A stretch of 64,000 bases of DNA from Nitrospirillum amazonense (GTDB lineage: Bacteria > Pseudomonadota > Alphaproteobacteria > Azospirillales > Azospirillaceae): positions 186,001-250,000 of the forward strand of contig NZ_VITV01000005.1 of NCBI RefSeq assembly GCF_007828035.1, written 5' to 3'. A program made the translations under genes and the position numbers. The notes beneath the pieces were generated by a model. That model saw only the letters and a program-made list of their open reading frames with translations. It made no database searches and was not told the DNA's origin. Of this stretch, positions 54,898-64,000 are shown one piece after another; the stretch's first letter is position 1; each line of letters starts with the position of its first letter.

Positions 54898-55482
54898 TCA
54901 GTCGCGCGTCGCAACCCGGGCATGGGCGCGCGCCAGCCAATCCGCGACCTCCTCGGTGATGTCATCCACCGAGGCTAATGGGATCCTGTAGGTGATGCGA
55001 TCGCTGGCATCGGCGGTCTTGACCGGGCTCAGGGAAACGGCGCCTAGCGGCAGGGGCTCCCGGCCCAAGGCCAAGCCCAAGTCGATTCGGCCCTTACCCG
55101 CCGGCTTGGCCTCCGCGAACTTCAGCCCCGCGCTGAAGGAGACCATAGTGGACAGGACGGTGCTGGTTACATCCGCGCCCAGGCCCAGGGCCAGGGCGGT
55201 CAACCTGTCGCCAATGGGGCGCAGGGTCTCCCGCCCTTGATACAGCTTATTCAGCCGTTGTTCCGGCGATAGATCGTGGACCCCGCCCAGGGCGTGGGCC
55301 GCCAGCACCTGTGCCGTGGCGCCGCCCAAGCCGTAGGCCTGCTTCAGCCAGCGGGCGCAGGCCTTGGGCTCGGCCGGCCCCTCCGCCTTGATCAGGGTGG
55401 TCCAGGCATCCGCGTCCCGGCCAGTCTTGGCCGGCAGGTTGCGCAGGATGGCGGCCATCATCTCGTCCGGGCTCTTGCCCAT
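54898..55482 (-). CDS. DUF4287/DUF5655 protein
   Basis: 194 residues. The N-terminal half (KSPDEMMAAILRNLPAKTGRDADAWTTLIKAEG, then ARWLKQAYGLGGATAQVLAAHAL) matches DUF4287. The C-terminal half, with STMVSFSAGLKFAEAKPAGKGRIDLGLAL, matches DUF5655. Function unknown; soluble and cytoplasmic. It begins 37 bases after the tldD stop and may be co-transcribed with it. Confidence 0.82.
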   Translation of the reverse strand: MGKSPDEMMAAILRNLPAKTGRDADAWTTLIKAEGPAEPKACARWLKQAYGLGGATAQVLAAHALGGVHDLSPEQRLNKLYQGRETLRPIGDRLTALALGLGADVTSTVLSTMVSFSAGLKFAEAKPAGKGRIDLGLALGREPLPLGAVSLSPVKTADASDRITYRIPLASVDDITEEVADWLARAHARVATRD

Positions 55483-55519
55483 GGCCGCCCTCCCTCTCGT
55501 CCGGTTCGGGCCGCCCCGG

Positions 55520-56953
55520 TCAGGCCGCGGTGCCGCCGACGGTCAGGCCGTCGATGCGCAGCGTGGGCTGGCCCACGCCCACCGGCACGCTTTGCCCCTG
55601 CTTGCCGCAGACGCCGATGCCCTCGTCCAGGCAGCTGTCGTCGCCGATCATGGTGACCTTGGTCAGGGCGTCCGGGCCGTTGCCGATCAGGGTCGCGCCC
55701 TTCACCGACGGGCCGATCTTGCCGTCCTCGATCAGATAGGCCTCCGAGGCGGAGAAGACGAACTTGCCGGACACGATGTCCACCTGGCCGCCGCCGAAGT
55801 TCACGGCGTACAGCCCGCGCTTCACCGAGGCCAGAATCTCCTCCTTGGTTCGGTCGCCGGAGCGCATCATGGTGTTGGTCATGCGCGGCATGGGCACGCT
55901 GCTGAAACCCTGGCGGCGGCCGTTGCCCGTGGGCTTCACCCCCATCAGGCGGGCGTTCATGCGGTCCTGCATGTAGCCGACCAGGATGCCGTCCTCGATC
56001 AGGGTGTTGCACTGGCTGGGCGTGCCCTCGTCATCCACGGTGATGGAGCCGCGGCGTCCCTCCAGCGTGCCGTCGTCCACCACCGTGACGCCGGGGGCGG
56101 CCACCCGCTGGCCGATAAGGGAGGAGAAGGCAGAGGTGGCCTTGCGGTTGAAGTCGCCTTCCAGCCCGTGGCCGATAGCCTCATGCAGCAGCACGCCGCA
56201 CCACCCGGGCCCGAGGACCACGGGCATCTCGCCCGCCGGCGCCGGGATGGCGGCTAGGTTGACCAGGGCCTGGCGCAGCGCCTCATCGACATGGTGGCGC
56301 CAGGTTTCCGGCTGCATGTAGCGCTCATAGGCCAGGCGGCCGCCGGCGCCGAAGCTGCCGGCCTCCATGCGGTCGCCCTCGCCGACGACCACGGAGACGT
56401 TCAGGCGCACCAGCGGGCGGATGTCCGCCACGCGGTGACCGTCGGCGCGGATGATCTGCACGGCCTGCCACTCGCCGGTCAGGCTGGCGCTGACCTGGCG
56501 CACGCGCGGGTCGCGGCCCCGGGCATAGGCGTCGATGTCGGCCAGCAGCTTCACCTTGGCCTCGAACGGCACGATGGCCAAGGGGTTGTCGGCAGCGTAG
56601 AGGGCGCGGTTGGTGCCCACCGGCGGCTCCGCATAGGTGCCGCCATGGCCGGCCTGGACCGTGCGCACGGTGGCGGCCGCGCGCTTCAGCGCCTCCTCCG
56701 TCAGGGTGGAGGCATGGGCAAAGCCCGTGGTCTCCCCGGCCACGGAGCGCAGGCCGAAGCCCTGCGTGGTATCGAAGGACGCGCTTTTAAGCTTGCCGTC
56801 ATCCCAGAACACGCCTTCAGACTGGGCGTACTCCAGGAACAACTCGCCATCGTCGCCGCCCTTCAGCGCGTCGGCGACGATCGATTCGGTGCGCCCGCGG
56901 TCCAGTCCGGCCCGGGTGAAAAACAGATCGTCGGTCTGGGCGAGCAGGCTCAT
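55520..56953 (-). CDS. tldD: Metalloprotease TldD
   Basis: 477 residues from the ATG at 56953 (MSLLAQTDDLFFTRAGLD). Metal site HEAIGH (H257, E258, H262) in GVLLHEAIGHGLEGDFNRK; DTTQGFGLRSVAGETTGFAHAS, NTLIEDGILVGYMQDRMNARLM and RLYAVNFGGGQVDIVSG-like (GLYAVNFGGGQVDIVSGKF) complete the pattern. Forms the active TldD-TldE heterodimer with PmbA (39292-40644). Divergent from the cox cluster. Confidence 0.95.
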   Translation of the reverse strand: MSLLAQTDDLFFTRAGLDRGRTESIVADALKGGDDGELFLEYAQSEGVFWDDGKLKSASFDTTQGFGLRSVAGETTGFAHASTLTEEALKRAAATVRTVQAGHGGTYAEPPVGTNRALYAADNPLAIVPFEAKVKLLADIDAYARGRDPRVRQVSASLTGEWQAVQIIRADGHRVADIRPLVRLNVSVVVGEGDRMEAGSFGAGGRLAYERYMQPETWRHHVDEALRQALVNLAAIPAPAGEMPVVLGPGWCGVLLHEAIGHGLEGDFNRKATSAFSSLIGQRVAAPGVTVVDDGTLEGRRGSITVDDEGTPSQCNTLIEDGILVGYMQDRMNARLMGVKPTGNGRRQGFSSVPMPRMTNTMMRSGDRTKEEILASVKRGLYAVNFGGGQVDIVSGKFVFSASEAYLIEDGKIGPSVKGATLIGNGPDALTKVTMIGDDSCLDEGIGVCGKQGQSVPVGVGQPTLRIDGLTVGGTAA

Positions 56954-57537
56954 GGTCGCGAAACTCCAAGGAACGGGCCGAAAAGCAGGGGCGGCAGCGG
57001 GGCCGGCCAACCCGGCGGGGCGTGACATCCATAACATGGCGTGTCGATGCCGCCATCGCCAGGGGAAAGGCCACCCTTCGAAGGCGGAGGTGGATGGGGT
57101 CGGGAATCCTCAAGCACGCCAAGGCTGTAGCGCCGGGCCGCTTTTGCGCCACCCTGGCGCGTCCGGCGGGCGGGTCAGTGCGCCCAACGGTATGCGCTGG
57201 GACGCGTTGTCCGCTTTACGTCAAGGATTGGGAACGTTATGGTCTGCCACGATGCAGGTGTCCCTTAACCATCGGGGGCGCTTGCGATGCTGGGTCTAAA
57301 TTCCCGGACAGGTGCCCCGATCGCCGACGCCGTCGCCGCTTCGTCCCGCCGCAACGGGAGGTGGGGGCGGGGGCAGGTCGATCAAGGACGGGCCCCCATA
57401 ATAAACGGGAGGATGGGACGGCATCCCGCGTTCGGTGCGGCGCCTGAACAGGGGGCGTGCAGGGCCGGCGTGGGTCACCAGGACAATCTTCGGGTGGGAC
57501 GTGTCACGCGTCCCCGGCAACGAGAGAGTGGTAAGGG
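56954..57537. other. Long divergent intergenic region tldD / coxB
   Basis: 584 bases with no supported gene; it should hold the cox promoter. The best promoter-like pair is TTTACG, 17 bases, TATGGT at 57215-57243, a weak match. The last 40 bases include GAGAGAGTGGTAAGGG, which serves as coxB ribosome site. No repeat or terminator was found. Confidence 0.4.
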
Positions 57538-58428
57538 ATGTCCGTACGCAAGAACGCCGCCGCCTTCGCGGCCCTTTTGACGGCCCTGGCGGGGCGCGCT
57601 TCTGTGGCGCTGGCCGACCCGGTGGTGAGCATGCCGGAGGCGGGCAAGCTGGGCATGCAGCATGCCTACTCGCCCGTGGCGGTGCAGCTGGAGAACTTCC
57701 ACAACCTGCTGCTCTACATCATCATCGGCATCGTCGCCTTCGTGTCGCTGCTGCTGCTGACGGTCATGGTGCGCTTCAACAAGCGCGCGAACCCCGTCCC
57801 GTCCAAGACCAGCCACCACACCCTGCTGGAAGTGGCGTGGACCGTGGTGCCGGTGCTGATCCTGGTGATCGTGGCCGTGCCGTCCTTCCGCGTCCTCTAC
57901 TACGGCGACCGCACGCCCAATCCTGAGATGACGGTGAAGATCACCGGCCACCAGTGGTACTGGTCCTATGAATACCCGGACAACAACGACATCTCCTTCG
58001 ACAGCAACATCGTCTCCGACGGTGATCTCAAGCCGGGTCAGCCCCGCCTGCTGACCGTAGACAACGAGATGGTGGTGCCGGTGGGCACGCCCGTCCGCTT
58101 GCTGCTGACCGGCGCCGACGTCATCCACTCCTGGTACGTGCCCTCGCTGGGCGTTCAGTTGCACGCCGTCCCCGGCCGCATCAACGAGACGTGGCTGCAG
58201 GCCAGCACCGAAGGCACCTTCTATGGCCAGTGCACGCTGATCTGCGGCACCAACCACGGCTTCATGCCCATCGTCGTCCATGCCGTCAGCAAGGAGGACT
58301 ACAAGGCCTGGGCCGAGAAGACCAAGACCGCCGGCATCGACGCGGGCCGCGCGTTCCTCGCGTCGCTGGAAGCGGCGAAAGGGGCCACCAAGACCGCCCT
58401 GGCGACGGACAATGGCGCCGCGCGCTGA
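57538..58428 (+). CDS. coxB: Cytochrome c oxidase subunit II
   Basis: 296 residues: signal peptide, two membrane helices (about 55-80 and 98-120) and the CuA cupredoxin domain. KITGHQWYWSYEYPD is the aromatic electron-entry region. CuA ligands are H197, C232, C236, H240 and M243. The motif reads GQCTLICGTNHGFMPI: where nearly all homologues have C-S-E-(L/I)-C, the glutamate is replaced by L234. Its backbone would still serve CuA, but the side chain that normally binds the Mg/Mn ion is absent. The C-terminus ends in an Ala/Lys-rich tail. First gene of the cox cluster. Confidence 0.96.
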   Translation: MSVRKNAAAFAALLTALAGRASVALADPVVSMPEAGKLGMQHAYSPVAVQLENFHNLLLYIIIGIVAFVSLLLLTVMVRFNKRANPVPSKTSHHTLLEVAWTVVPVLILVIVAVPSFRVLYYGDRTPNPEMTVKITGHQWYWSYEYPDNNDISFDSNIVSDGDLKPGQPRLLTVDNEMVVPVGTPVRLLLTGADVIHSWYVPSLGVQLHAVPGRINETWLQASTEGTFYGQCTLICGTNHGFMPIVVHAVSKEDYKAWAEKTKTAGIDAGRAFLASLEAAKGATKTALATDNGAAR

Positions 58429-58450
58429 GCCCGCCCCGTCTGATATTTAA

Positions 58451-60097
<1,647 letters not shown>

Positions 60098-60131
60098 GGT
60101 GCTGAGGGTGGCACCGGCTGCATAGGCGACG

Positions 60132-60165
60132 ACCGCGCGGGAGGGGTGGCTTCCCGCGCGGTTTT
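60132..60165 (+). terminator. Intrinsic terminator after coxA
   Basis: ACCGCGCGGGA and its exact complement around a 9-base loop, ending in TTTT. Separates coxBA from ctaB, giving fewer assembly-factor transcripts than structural ones if read-through is partial. Confidence 0.82.
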
Positions 60166-60195
60166 GCCTGATTAAAGACGCCATCGGTTCCCCGC

Positions 60196-61143
60196 ATGGA
60201 GCCGGCGACGTCGGATGAGATGCGAAGACAGATGACCGATACCGCCTTCGAAGGCCAGACCGCCCCCGACCAGGCCGCCAGCCTGCCGGGCAGCGTGGCC
60301 GACTACATCGCCCTGCTGAAACCCCGGGTCATGTCGCTCGTGGTGTTCAGCGGCTTGGCCGGCTTGGTGGTGGCTCCCGGCACCCTGCACCCGGTTCTGG
60401 CGGTGGTGGCCCTGCTGTGCATCGCCGTCGGCGCCGGTGCCGCCGGAGCCATCAACATGTGGTACGACCGCGACATCGACGCCGTCATGGAGCGCACCCG
60501 CGGCCGGCCCATCCCCCAGGGCAAGGTCAACCCGGATGAGGCGCTGGCCTTCGGCGTGGTGCTGTCCGTCGCGTCCGTCCTGCTGATGGGCCTGGCGGTC
60601 AACTGGGTGGCCGCCGCCATCCTGGGCGTGGCCAACGCCTTCTACGTCTTCGTCTACACCATGTGGCTCAAGCGCCGCACGCCGCAGAACATCGTCATCG
60701 GCGGGGCCGCCGGCGCCTTCCCGCCCATGATCGGCTGGGCGGCGGTGACGGGCGACGTCAGCATCGGCCCGGTGCTGCTGTTCTGCCTGATCTTCTTCTG
60801 GACGCCACCGCACTTCTGGGCGCTGGCTCTGTTCCGCAGCGGTGATTACAGCCGTGCCGGCGTGCCCATGCTGCCCGTGGTGGCGGGCGAGGCCGCCACC
60901 AAGCGCCAGATGCTGGTCTACACCCTGCTGCTGCTGCCCATCGCCATCGCCCCCCACTGGTTCGGTGTGGGCGGTATGGCGTACCTGGTGGGCGCCACGG
61001 TGCTCAGCCTGCTGTTCATCCTCTGCGCCGTGCGGGTCATGCTGGACAAGACCCATCGCGCCGCCAAGCAGATGTTCGCCTATTCCATCCTCTACCTTTT
61101 CCTGCTGCTCGCCATCCTGATCGGTGAGAAGCTGGTGGCCTGA
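60196..61143 (+). CDS. ctaB: Protoheme IX farnesyltransferase (heme O synthase)
   Basis: 315 residues; ATGs at 60220 and 60232 are alternative starts. UbiA-superfamily prenyltransferase that turns heme b into heme O, a step towards heme A for the oxidase. ALLKPRVMSLVVFSGLAGL, the aspartate motif NMWYDRDIDAVMERTRGRPIPQG, KRRTPQNIVIGGAAGAFPPMIGWAAVTG and FFWTPPHFWALAL are diagnostic. About nine membrane helices. Confidence 0.96.
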   Translation: MEPATSDEMRRQMTDTAFEGQTAPDQAASLPGSVADYIALLKPRVMSLVVFSGLAGLVVAPGTLHPVLAVVALLCIAVGAGAAGAINMWYDRDIDAVMERTRGRPIPQGKVNPDEALAFGVVLSVASVLLMGLAVNWVAAAILGVANAFYVFVYTMWLKRRTPQNIVIGGAAGAFPPMIGWAAVTGDVSIGPVLLFCLIFFWTPPHFWALALFRSGDYSRAGVPMLPVVAGEAATKRQMLVYTLLLLPIAIAPHWFGVGGMAYLVGATVLSLLFILCAVRVMLDKTHRAAKQMFAYSILYLFLLLAILIGEKLVA

Positions 61144-61187
61144 CGCCCTCGCCTGAGAGGGCCCCTCCGCATAGGAACCCTTACCGC

Positions 61188-61382
61188 ATGGCCAACACCA
61201 TCAATCCCACTGGTACCCCCGCCGGCACCTCCTCCGCGCCCGAGCCTGTCCTCGACGCGGCCGAGCGGGCGCGCCGCCAGCGTGGCAAGAACCTGGCGCT
61301 ATTCTTCTCGCTGCTGGGCTTCGTGGCATTGATCTATGTCGTGGCCATCGTGCGCATGGGGCTGCACGCGCAAGGCCAGTAA
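61188..61382 (+). CDS. coxF: CoxF-like small membrane protein
   Basis: 64 residues: a Pro/Ser/Thr-rich start, a basic segment RARRQRGKNLAL and one transmembrane helix (FFSLLGFVALIYVVAIVRMG). Its place between ctaB and ctaG matches the small CoxF gene of alphaproteobacterial oxidase clusters. Presumed oxidase assembly or accessory subunit; the name rests mainly on position. Confidence 0.75.
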   Translation: MANTINPTGTPAGTSSAPEPVLDAAERARRQRGKNLALFFSLLGFVALIYVVAIVRMGLHAQGQ

Positions 61383-61483
61383 CCCCCTTTCCCAATAAGA
61401 ATTGGGCGGGTGAACCCGCCATCGGCGCGCAAGGACGGCCGCCTACCGCAAAGGGGCGTCGTCAAAGCCAGGGAGGCGACAGG

Positions 61484-62113
61484 TTGGCTGACACTCCAGG
61501 TCCCGATTCCCCGCAGACCCCGCCCGCGCGGCCTGATCTGGCCCGGCGCAACCGGCGCATGCTGGTGGGCGCGCTGACCATCGTGGCCGGCATGGTGGGG
61601 CTCAGCTTCGCCGCCGTGCCGCTTTACCGGGTGTTCTGCAAGGCCACCGGCTTCGGCGGCACGACGCAGGTGGCGGAAAAGGGCGTCGACCGCGTGGTCG
61701 ACCGCACCGTCACTGTTCGTTTCGATGCCGAAGTGAACCGCGAATTGCCTTGGCAATTCCGACCCCTTCAGAATGCCGTGCAGGTTAAGCTGGGGGAGGT
61801 GCGAGAGATCCGCTACCACGCCAAGAACCTGTCGGACAAGGCGTTGGTGGGCACCGCCACCTTCAACGTCACGCCCGACAAGGCCGGCATTTATTTCAAC
61901 AAAATCCAGTGCTTCTGCTTCACCCGTCAGCGGCTGGAGCCGGGGCAGGAACTGGACATGCCCGTCACCTTCTTCGTCGATCCCTCGTTGGCCGACGACC
62001 CGCACATGAAGGACGTGGCCACCATCACCCTGTCCTACACCTTCTTCCTGGCGGCCGACCAGACGGCGGCAGCCGTTCAGGACCAGGCCGTCAAAGCGCG
62101 TCCGGGCGGCTGA
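61484..62113 (+). CDS. ctaG: Cytochrome c oxidase assembly protein CtaG/Cox11
   Basis: 209 residues from a TTG start at 61484 with GGGAGG at good distance. One N-terminal membrane anchor (LVGALTIVAGMVGLSFAAVPLYRVFC) and a periplasmic beta domain with copper cysteines C143 and C145 in NKIQCFCFTRQRLEPGQ. Delivers copper to CuB of subunit I. Lies between coxF and coxC as in other alphaproteobacteria. Confidence 0.95.
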   Translation: MADTPGPDSPQTPPARPDLARRNRRMLVGALTIVAGMVGLSFAAVPLYRVFCKATGFGGTTQVAEKGVDRVVDRTVTVRFDAEVNRELPWQFRPLQNAVQVKLGEVREIRYHAKNLSDKALVGTATFNVTPDKAGIYFNKIQCFCFTRQRLEPGQELDMPVTFFVDPSLADDPHMKDVATITLSYTFFLAADQTAAAVQDQAVKARPGG

Positions 62114-62299
62114 AGCGTACCCGGGCAACGGCTTCGCCACCGTACAACCTCTGGACGGGCGGGGCAGGAACGTTTACCAAGGGAGTGTCCAGTCCTCCGA
62201 ACGCGGGGGACCAGGGAGGGCACGAATAAGGACCGGGGCGGCAATGTCCGCCGATATCTGACGACCACCGCGTTGTTTTGATCCGAGGGAAACAAGAAC

Positions 62300-63169
62300 A
62301 TGGCTGATGTCCAGGCTAACTCCGCTCCCGGAAATTCTGAGGGCATAAAGCAGCCCTACCACCTGGTGGACCCCAGCCCTTGGCCCTTGGTCGCCTCCGT
62401 CGCGGCGGGCCTGCTGACCAGCGGTGCTGTGTTGGGCATGCATGGCCATGGCTGGATCCTGGCCATCGTCGGTTTCCTGGGCGTGCTGGGCGTCATGTTT
62501 GCCTGGTGGCGCGACGTCATCGGCGAATCGGTGGTGCGCAAGCTCCACTCCCCGGTGGTGAAGATCGGCCTGCGCTACGGCATGACCCTGTTCATCGCGT
62601 CCGAGGTGATGTTCTTCGTGGCCTTCTTCTGGGCCTTCTTCGACACCAGCATCTACTTCAACGAGGCGCAGCAGATCGGCCGCGTCGCCGCCAATGGCGG
62701 CGTCTGGCCGCCCAAAGGGATTGAACCGGTCAACCCCTTCGACATGCCTATCCTGATGACCGTCATCCTGCTGCTGTCCGGCACCACGGTCACCTGGGCG
62801 CACCATGCGCTGGTCGAGGGCCGCAACAAGGAAGCGGCCCGGGCCTTGGGCTTCACCATCCTGCTGGGCCTGCTGTTCACCTGCTTCCAGGCATATGAGT
62901 ACATGCACGCCGAATTCGGCTTCGCCCAGAACGCCTACACCTCGGCCTTCTTCATGGCGACCGGCTTCCACGGCTTCCATGTCATCGTCGGAACGATCTT
63001 CCTGATCGTCTGTTTCTTCCGCACCCGCGCCGGCCACTTCACGCCCAAGAGCCACTTCGGCTTCGAGGCCGCGGCCTGGTACTGGCACTTCGTGGACGTG
63101 GTCTGGCTGTTCCTGTTCGTCAGCATCTACTGGTGGGGTTCCACGCCGCGCGGCGTGATCCCGCACTGA
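62300..63169 (+). CDS. coxC: Cytochrome c oxidase subunit III
   Basis: 289 residues, seven helices. PYHLVDPSPWPLVASVAAG, WWRDVIGESVV, LRYGMTLFIASEVMFFVAFFWAFFD (conserved glutamate), TTVTWAHHALVEG, CFQAYEYMHAEFGF, TGFHGFHVIVGTIFL and AAWYWHFVDVVWLFLFVSIYWWG are canonical. Stabilises subunit I and its proton uptake. The 186-base gap before it has no terminator or repeat that I can see. Confidence 0.97.
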   Translation: MADVQANSAPGNSEGIKQPYHLVDPSPWPLVASVAAGLLTSGAVLGMHGHGWILAIVGFLGVLGVMFAWWRDVIGESVVRKLHSPVVKIGLRYGMTLFIASEVMFFVAFFWAFFDTSIYFNEAQQIGRVAANGGVWPPKGIEPVNPFDMPILMTVILLLSGTTVTWAHHALVEGRNKEAARALGFTILLGLLFTCFQAYEYMHAEFGFAQNAYTSAFFMATGFHGFHVIVGTIFLIVCFFRTRAGHFTPKSHFGFEAAAWYWHFVDVVWLFLFVSIYWWGSTPRGVIPH

Positions 63170-63207
63170 TGCCGGGACCGTCGTTCCGTTCCTGACGGAA
63201 ATGAACC

Positions 63208-63642
63208 TTGGACTCTGATGCCTCCACCGTCGCCCCGATCCTGGCGGGCTTGCGCTGCAAGTGTCCCCGCTGTGGTCGGGGCGATTTGTTCGTGGGTTTC
63301 CTCACCGTGGCGGAGCGTTGCCCCGTCTGCGGCCTGGAACTGGCCCGGGGCGACAGTGGCGATGGCCCGGCCGTCTTCCTGATCTTCATCCTGGGCTTCG
63401 TCATCGTGCCCGTCGCGTTGATGGTGTCCATGCGGGTGGATTGGCCCTTATGGCTGACCGGCCTGGTCTGGGGCGTTGTCATCCTGGGTGGCACGCTGGG
63501 CCTGCTGCGCCCGGCCAAGGGCGTGGTGTTCGCCCTGCAATACCGCTACCGCCGGGCCGAATTCGAAGGGCCCCCCGAAGACACGCCCGGACATGGCGCC
63601 GGGCATGGCGATAGTGACAGCGATAGGAATTCTGGCGCATGA
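63208..63642 (+). CDS. DUF983 zinc-ribbon membrane protein
   Basis: 144 residues from a TTG start at 63208. A zinc-ribbon made by C19/C22 and C38/C41 (KCPRCGRG, then RCPVCGLE), followed by two membrane helices (AVFLIFILGFVIVPVALMVSM and LWLTGLVWGVVILGGTLGLL). DUF983 genes commonly sit between coxC and surf1 in alphaproteobacteria; a role in oxidase assembly is inferred. The stop overlaps the surf1 start (ATGA). Confidence 0.9.
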   Translation: MDSDASTVAPILAGLRCKCPRCGRGDLFVGFLTVAERCPVCGLELARGDSGDGPAVFLIFILGFVIVPVALMVSMRVDWPLWLTGLVWGVVILGGTLGLLRPAKGVVFALQYRYRRAEFEGPPEDTPGHGAGHGDSDSDRNSGA

Positions 63643-64000
63643 CTTCTTCGTCCACCGCTTCCCCCACCGGCGCCGCGCCTGGTCCCGTCGCGAAGGGACA
63701 CCGGCGCTTCCGTCCGACCTTCTGGGCCGGCTTGGTGGCTGGGGGCGCCATCCTGTTCATGGCCGGCCTGGGCACGTGGCAGGTGCAGCGCCTGTTCTGG
63801 AAGCAGGGCATCCTGGACCACATCCAGCAGCAGATGGCGGCCGCCCCGGCCGAACTGCCGGCCAAGATCGATGATCCCAAGGCCTGGGATTATCGCCGGG
63901 TGCGCATCACCGGCCACTTCCTGAACGATCATGAGCTGTACCTGGGCGCCCGCTCGCTGAAGGGGGCCCCCGGCTACGACGTCGTTACGCCCTTCGTGCG
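63639..64000 (+). CDS. surf1: SURF1-family oxidase assembly protein, 3' end outside window
   Basis: 120 codons visible. After a Ser/Pro-rich start comes the first membrane helix and family motif FMAGLGTWQVQRLFWKQGIL, then DDPKAWDYRRVRITGHFLNDHELYLGARS and PGYDVVTPF, as in SURF1/Shy1. It helps insert heme A into subunit I. Cut off by the window edge, so the second membrane helix is not seen. Its ATG overlaps the DUF983 stop. Confidence 0.93.
   Translation, partial: MTSSSTASPTGAAPGPVAKGHRRFRPTFWAGLVAGGAILFMAGLGTWQVQRLFWKQGILDHIQQQMAAAPAELPAKIDDPKAWDYRRVRITGHFLNDHELYLGARSLKGAPGYDVVTPFV

Overview
This 64 kb window is a chromosomal segment of a very GC-rich alphaproteobacterium. The gene set and its order point to the Rhodospirillales, most likely an Azospirillaceae-type organism: an mdh-sucC-sucD-sucA-sucB-lpdA chain, sdhCDAB, a coxB-coxA-ctaB-coxF-ctaG-coxC-DUF983-surf1 cluster, DUF2336, and a plant-type glutamate-cysteine ligase. 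The genus assignment is inference. There are no rRNA or tRNA genes, CRISPR arrays or transposases, so most of the window is core genome.

Layout. 1-1771: the 5' part of a YfhO-like membrane protein. 1881-5303: succinate dehydrogenase (minus strand). 5669-14005: a mixed block holding a GNAT enzyme, a secreted two-repeat protein with a decayed paralogue beside it, a CitE-like lyase, a secreted protein plus thioredoxin pair, asd, an Mpo1-like protein, a small conserved gene and a pentapeptide-repeat protein. 14149-16087: leuD and leuB. 16403-18863: zapE and a DUF2336 gene. 19238-28872: malate dehydrogenase, succinyl-CoA synthetase, 2-oxoglutarate dehydrogenase E1/E2 and lipoamide dehydrogenase, with terminator-like hairpins between most genes. 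28947-35066: DUF2167, xerC, DUF484, a small transaldolase and priA. 35076-40644: a secreted protein, a membrane-anchored AraC regulator, a glycine-zipper envelope protein, an esterase and tldE/pmbA. 41171-48021: a sugar-amino-acid catabolic locus. 48009-54222: a ParE-type toxin-antitoxin pair, ubiD, a METTL20-like methyltransferase, ubiA, rsmE and gshA. 54362-56953: a small lipoprotein, a DUF4287 protein and tldD. 57538-64000: the aa3-type cytochrome c oxidase cluster, cut by the window edge inside surf1.

How the genes work together. The sdh, mdh, suc and lpd genes cover the second half of the TCA cycle. Succinate dehydrogenase feeds ubiquinol, whose synthesis needs ubiA and ubiD, and the cox cluster builds the terminal oxidase. 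The most coherent accessory system is at 41-48 kb: a polar amino-acid-type ABC importer, a cytoplasmic glycosylasparaginase, a ROK sugar kinase, a CutC-family protein and a LacI-family regulator. An exact LacI-type operator lies just upstream of the first gene. I read this as a pathway importing GlcNAc-asparagine (or a similar glycosyl-asparagine), splitting it and phosphorylating the sugar.

Two non-coding features stand out. A dispersed intergenic element occurs four times (27.3, 30.8, 32.6 and 44.3 kb). Its copies fold into the same hairpins, with arms that change in compensating pairs while loops and linkers stay fixed. Separately, the 526-base gap before the ABC operon holds a promoter-like sequence, a chain of hairpins and a strong intrinsic terminator, and so looks like an independent small-RNA gene.
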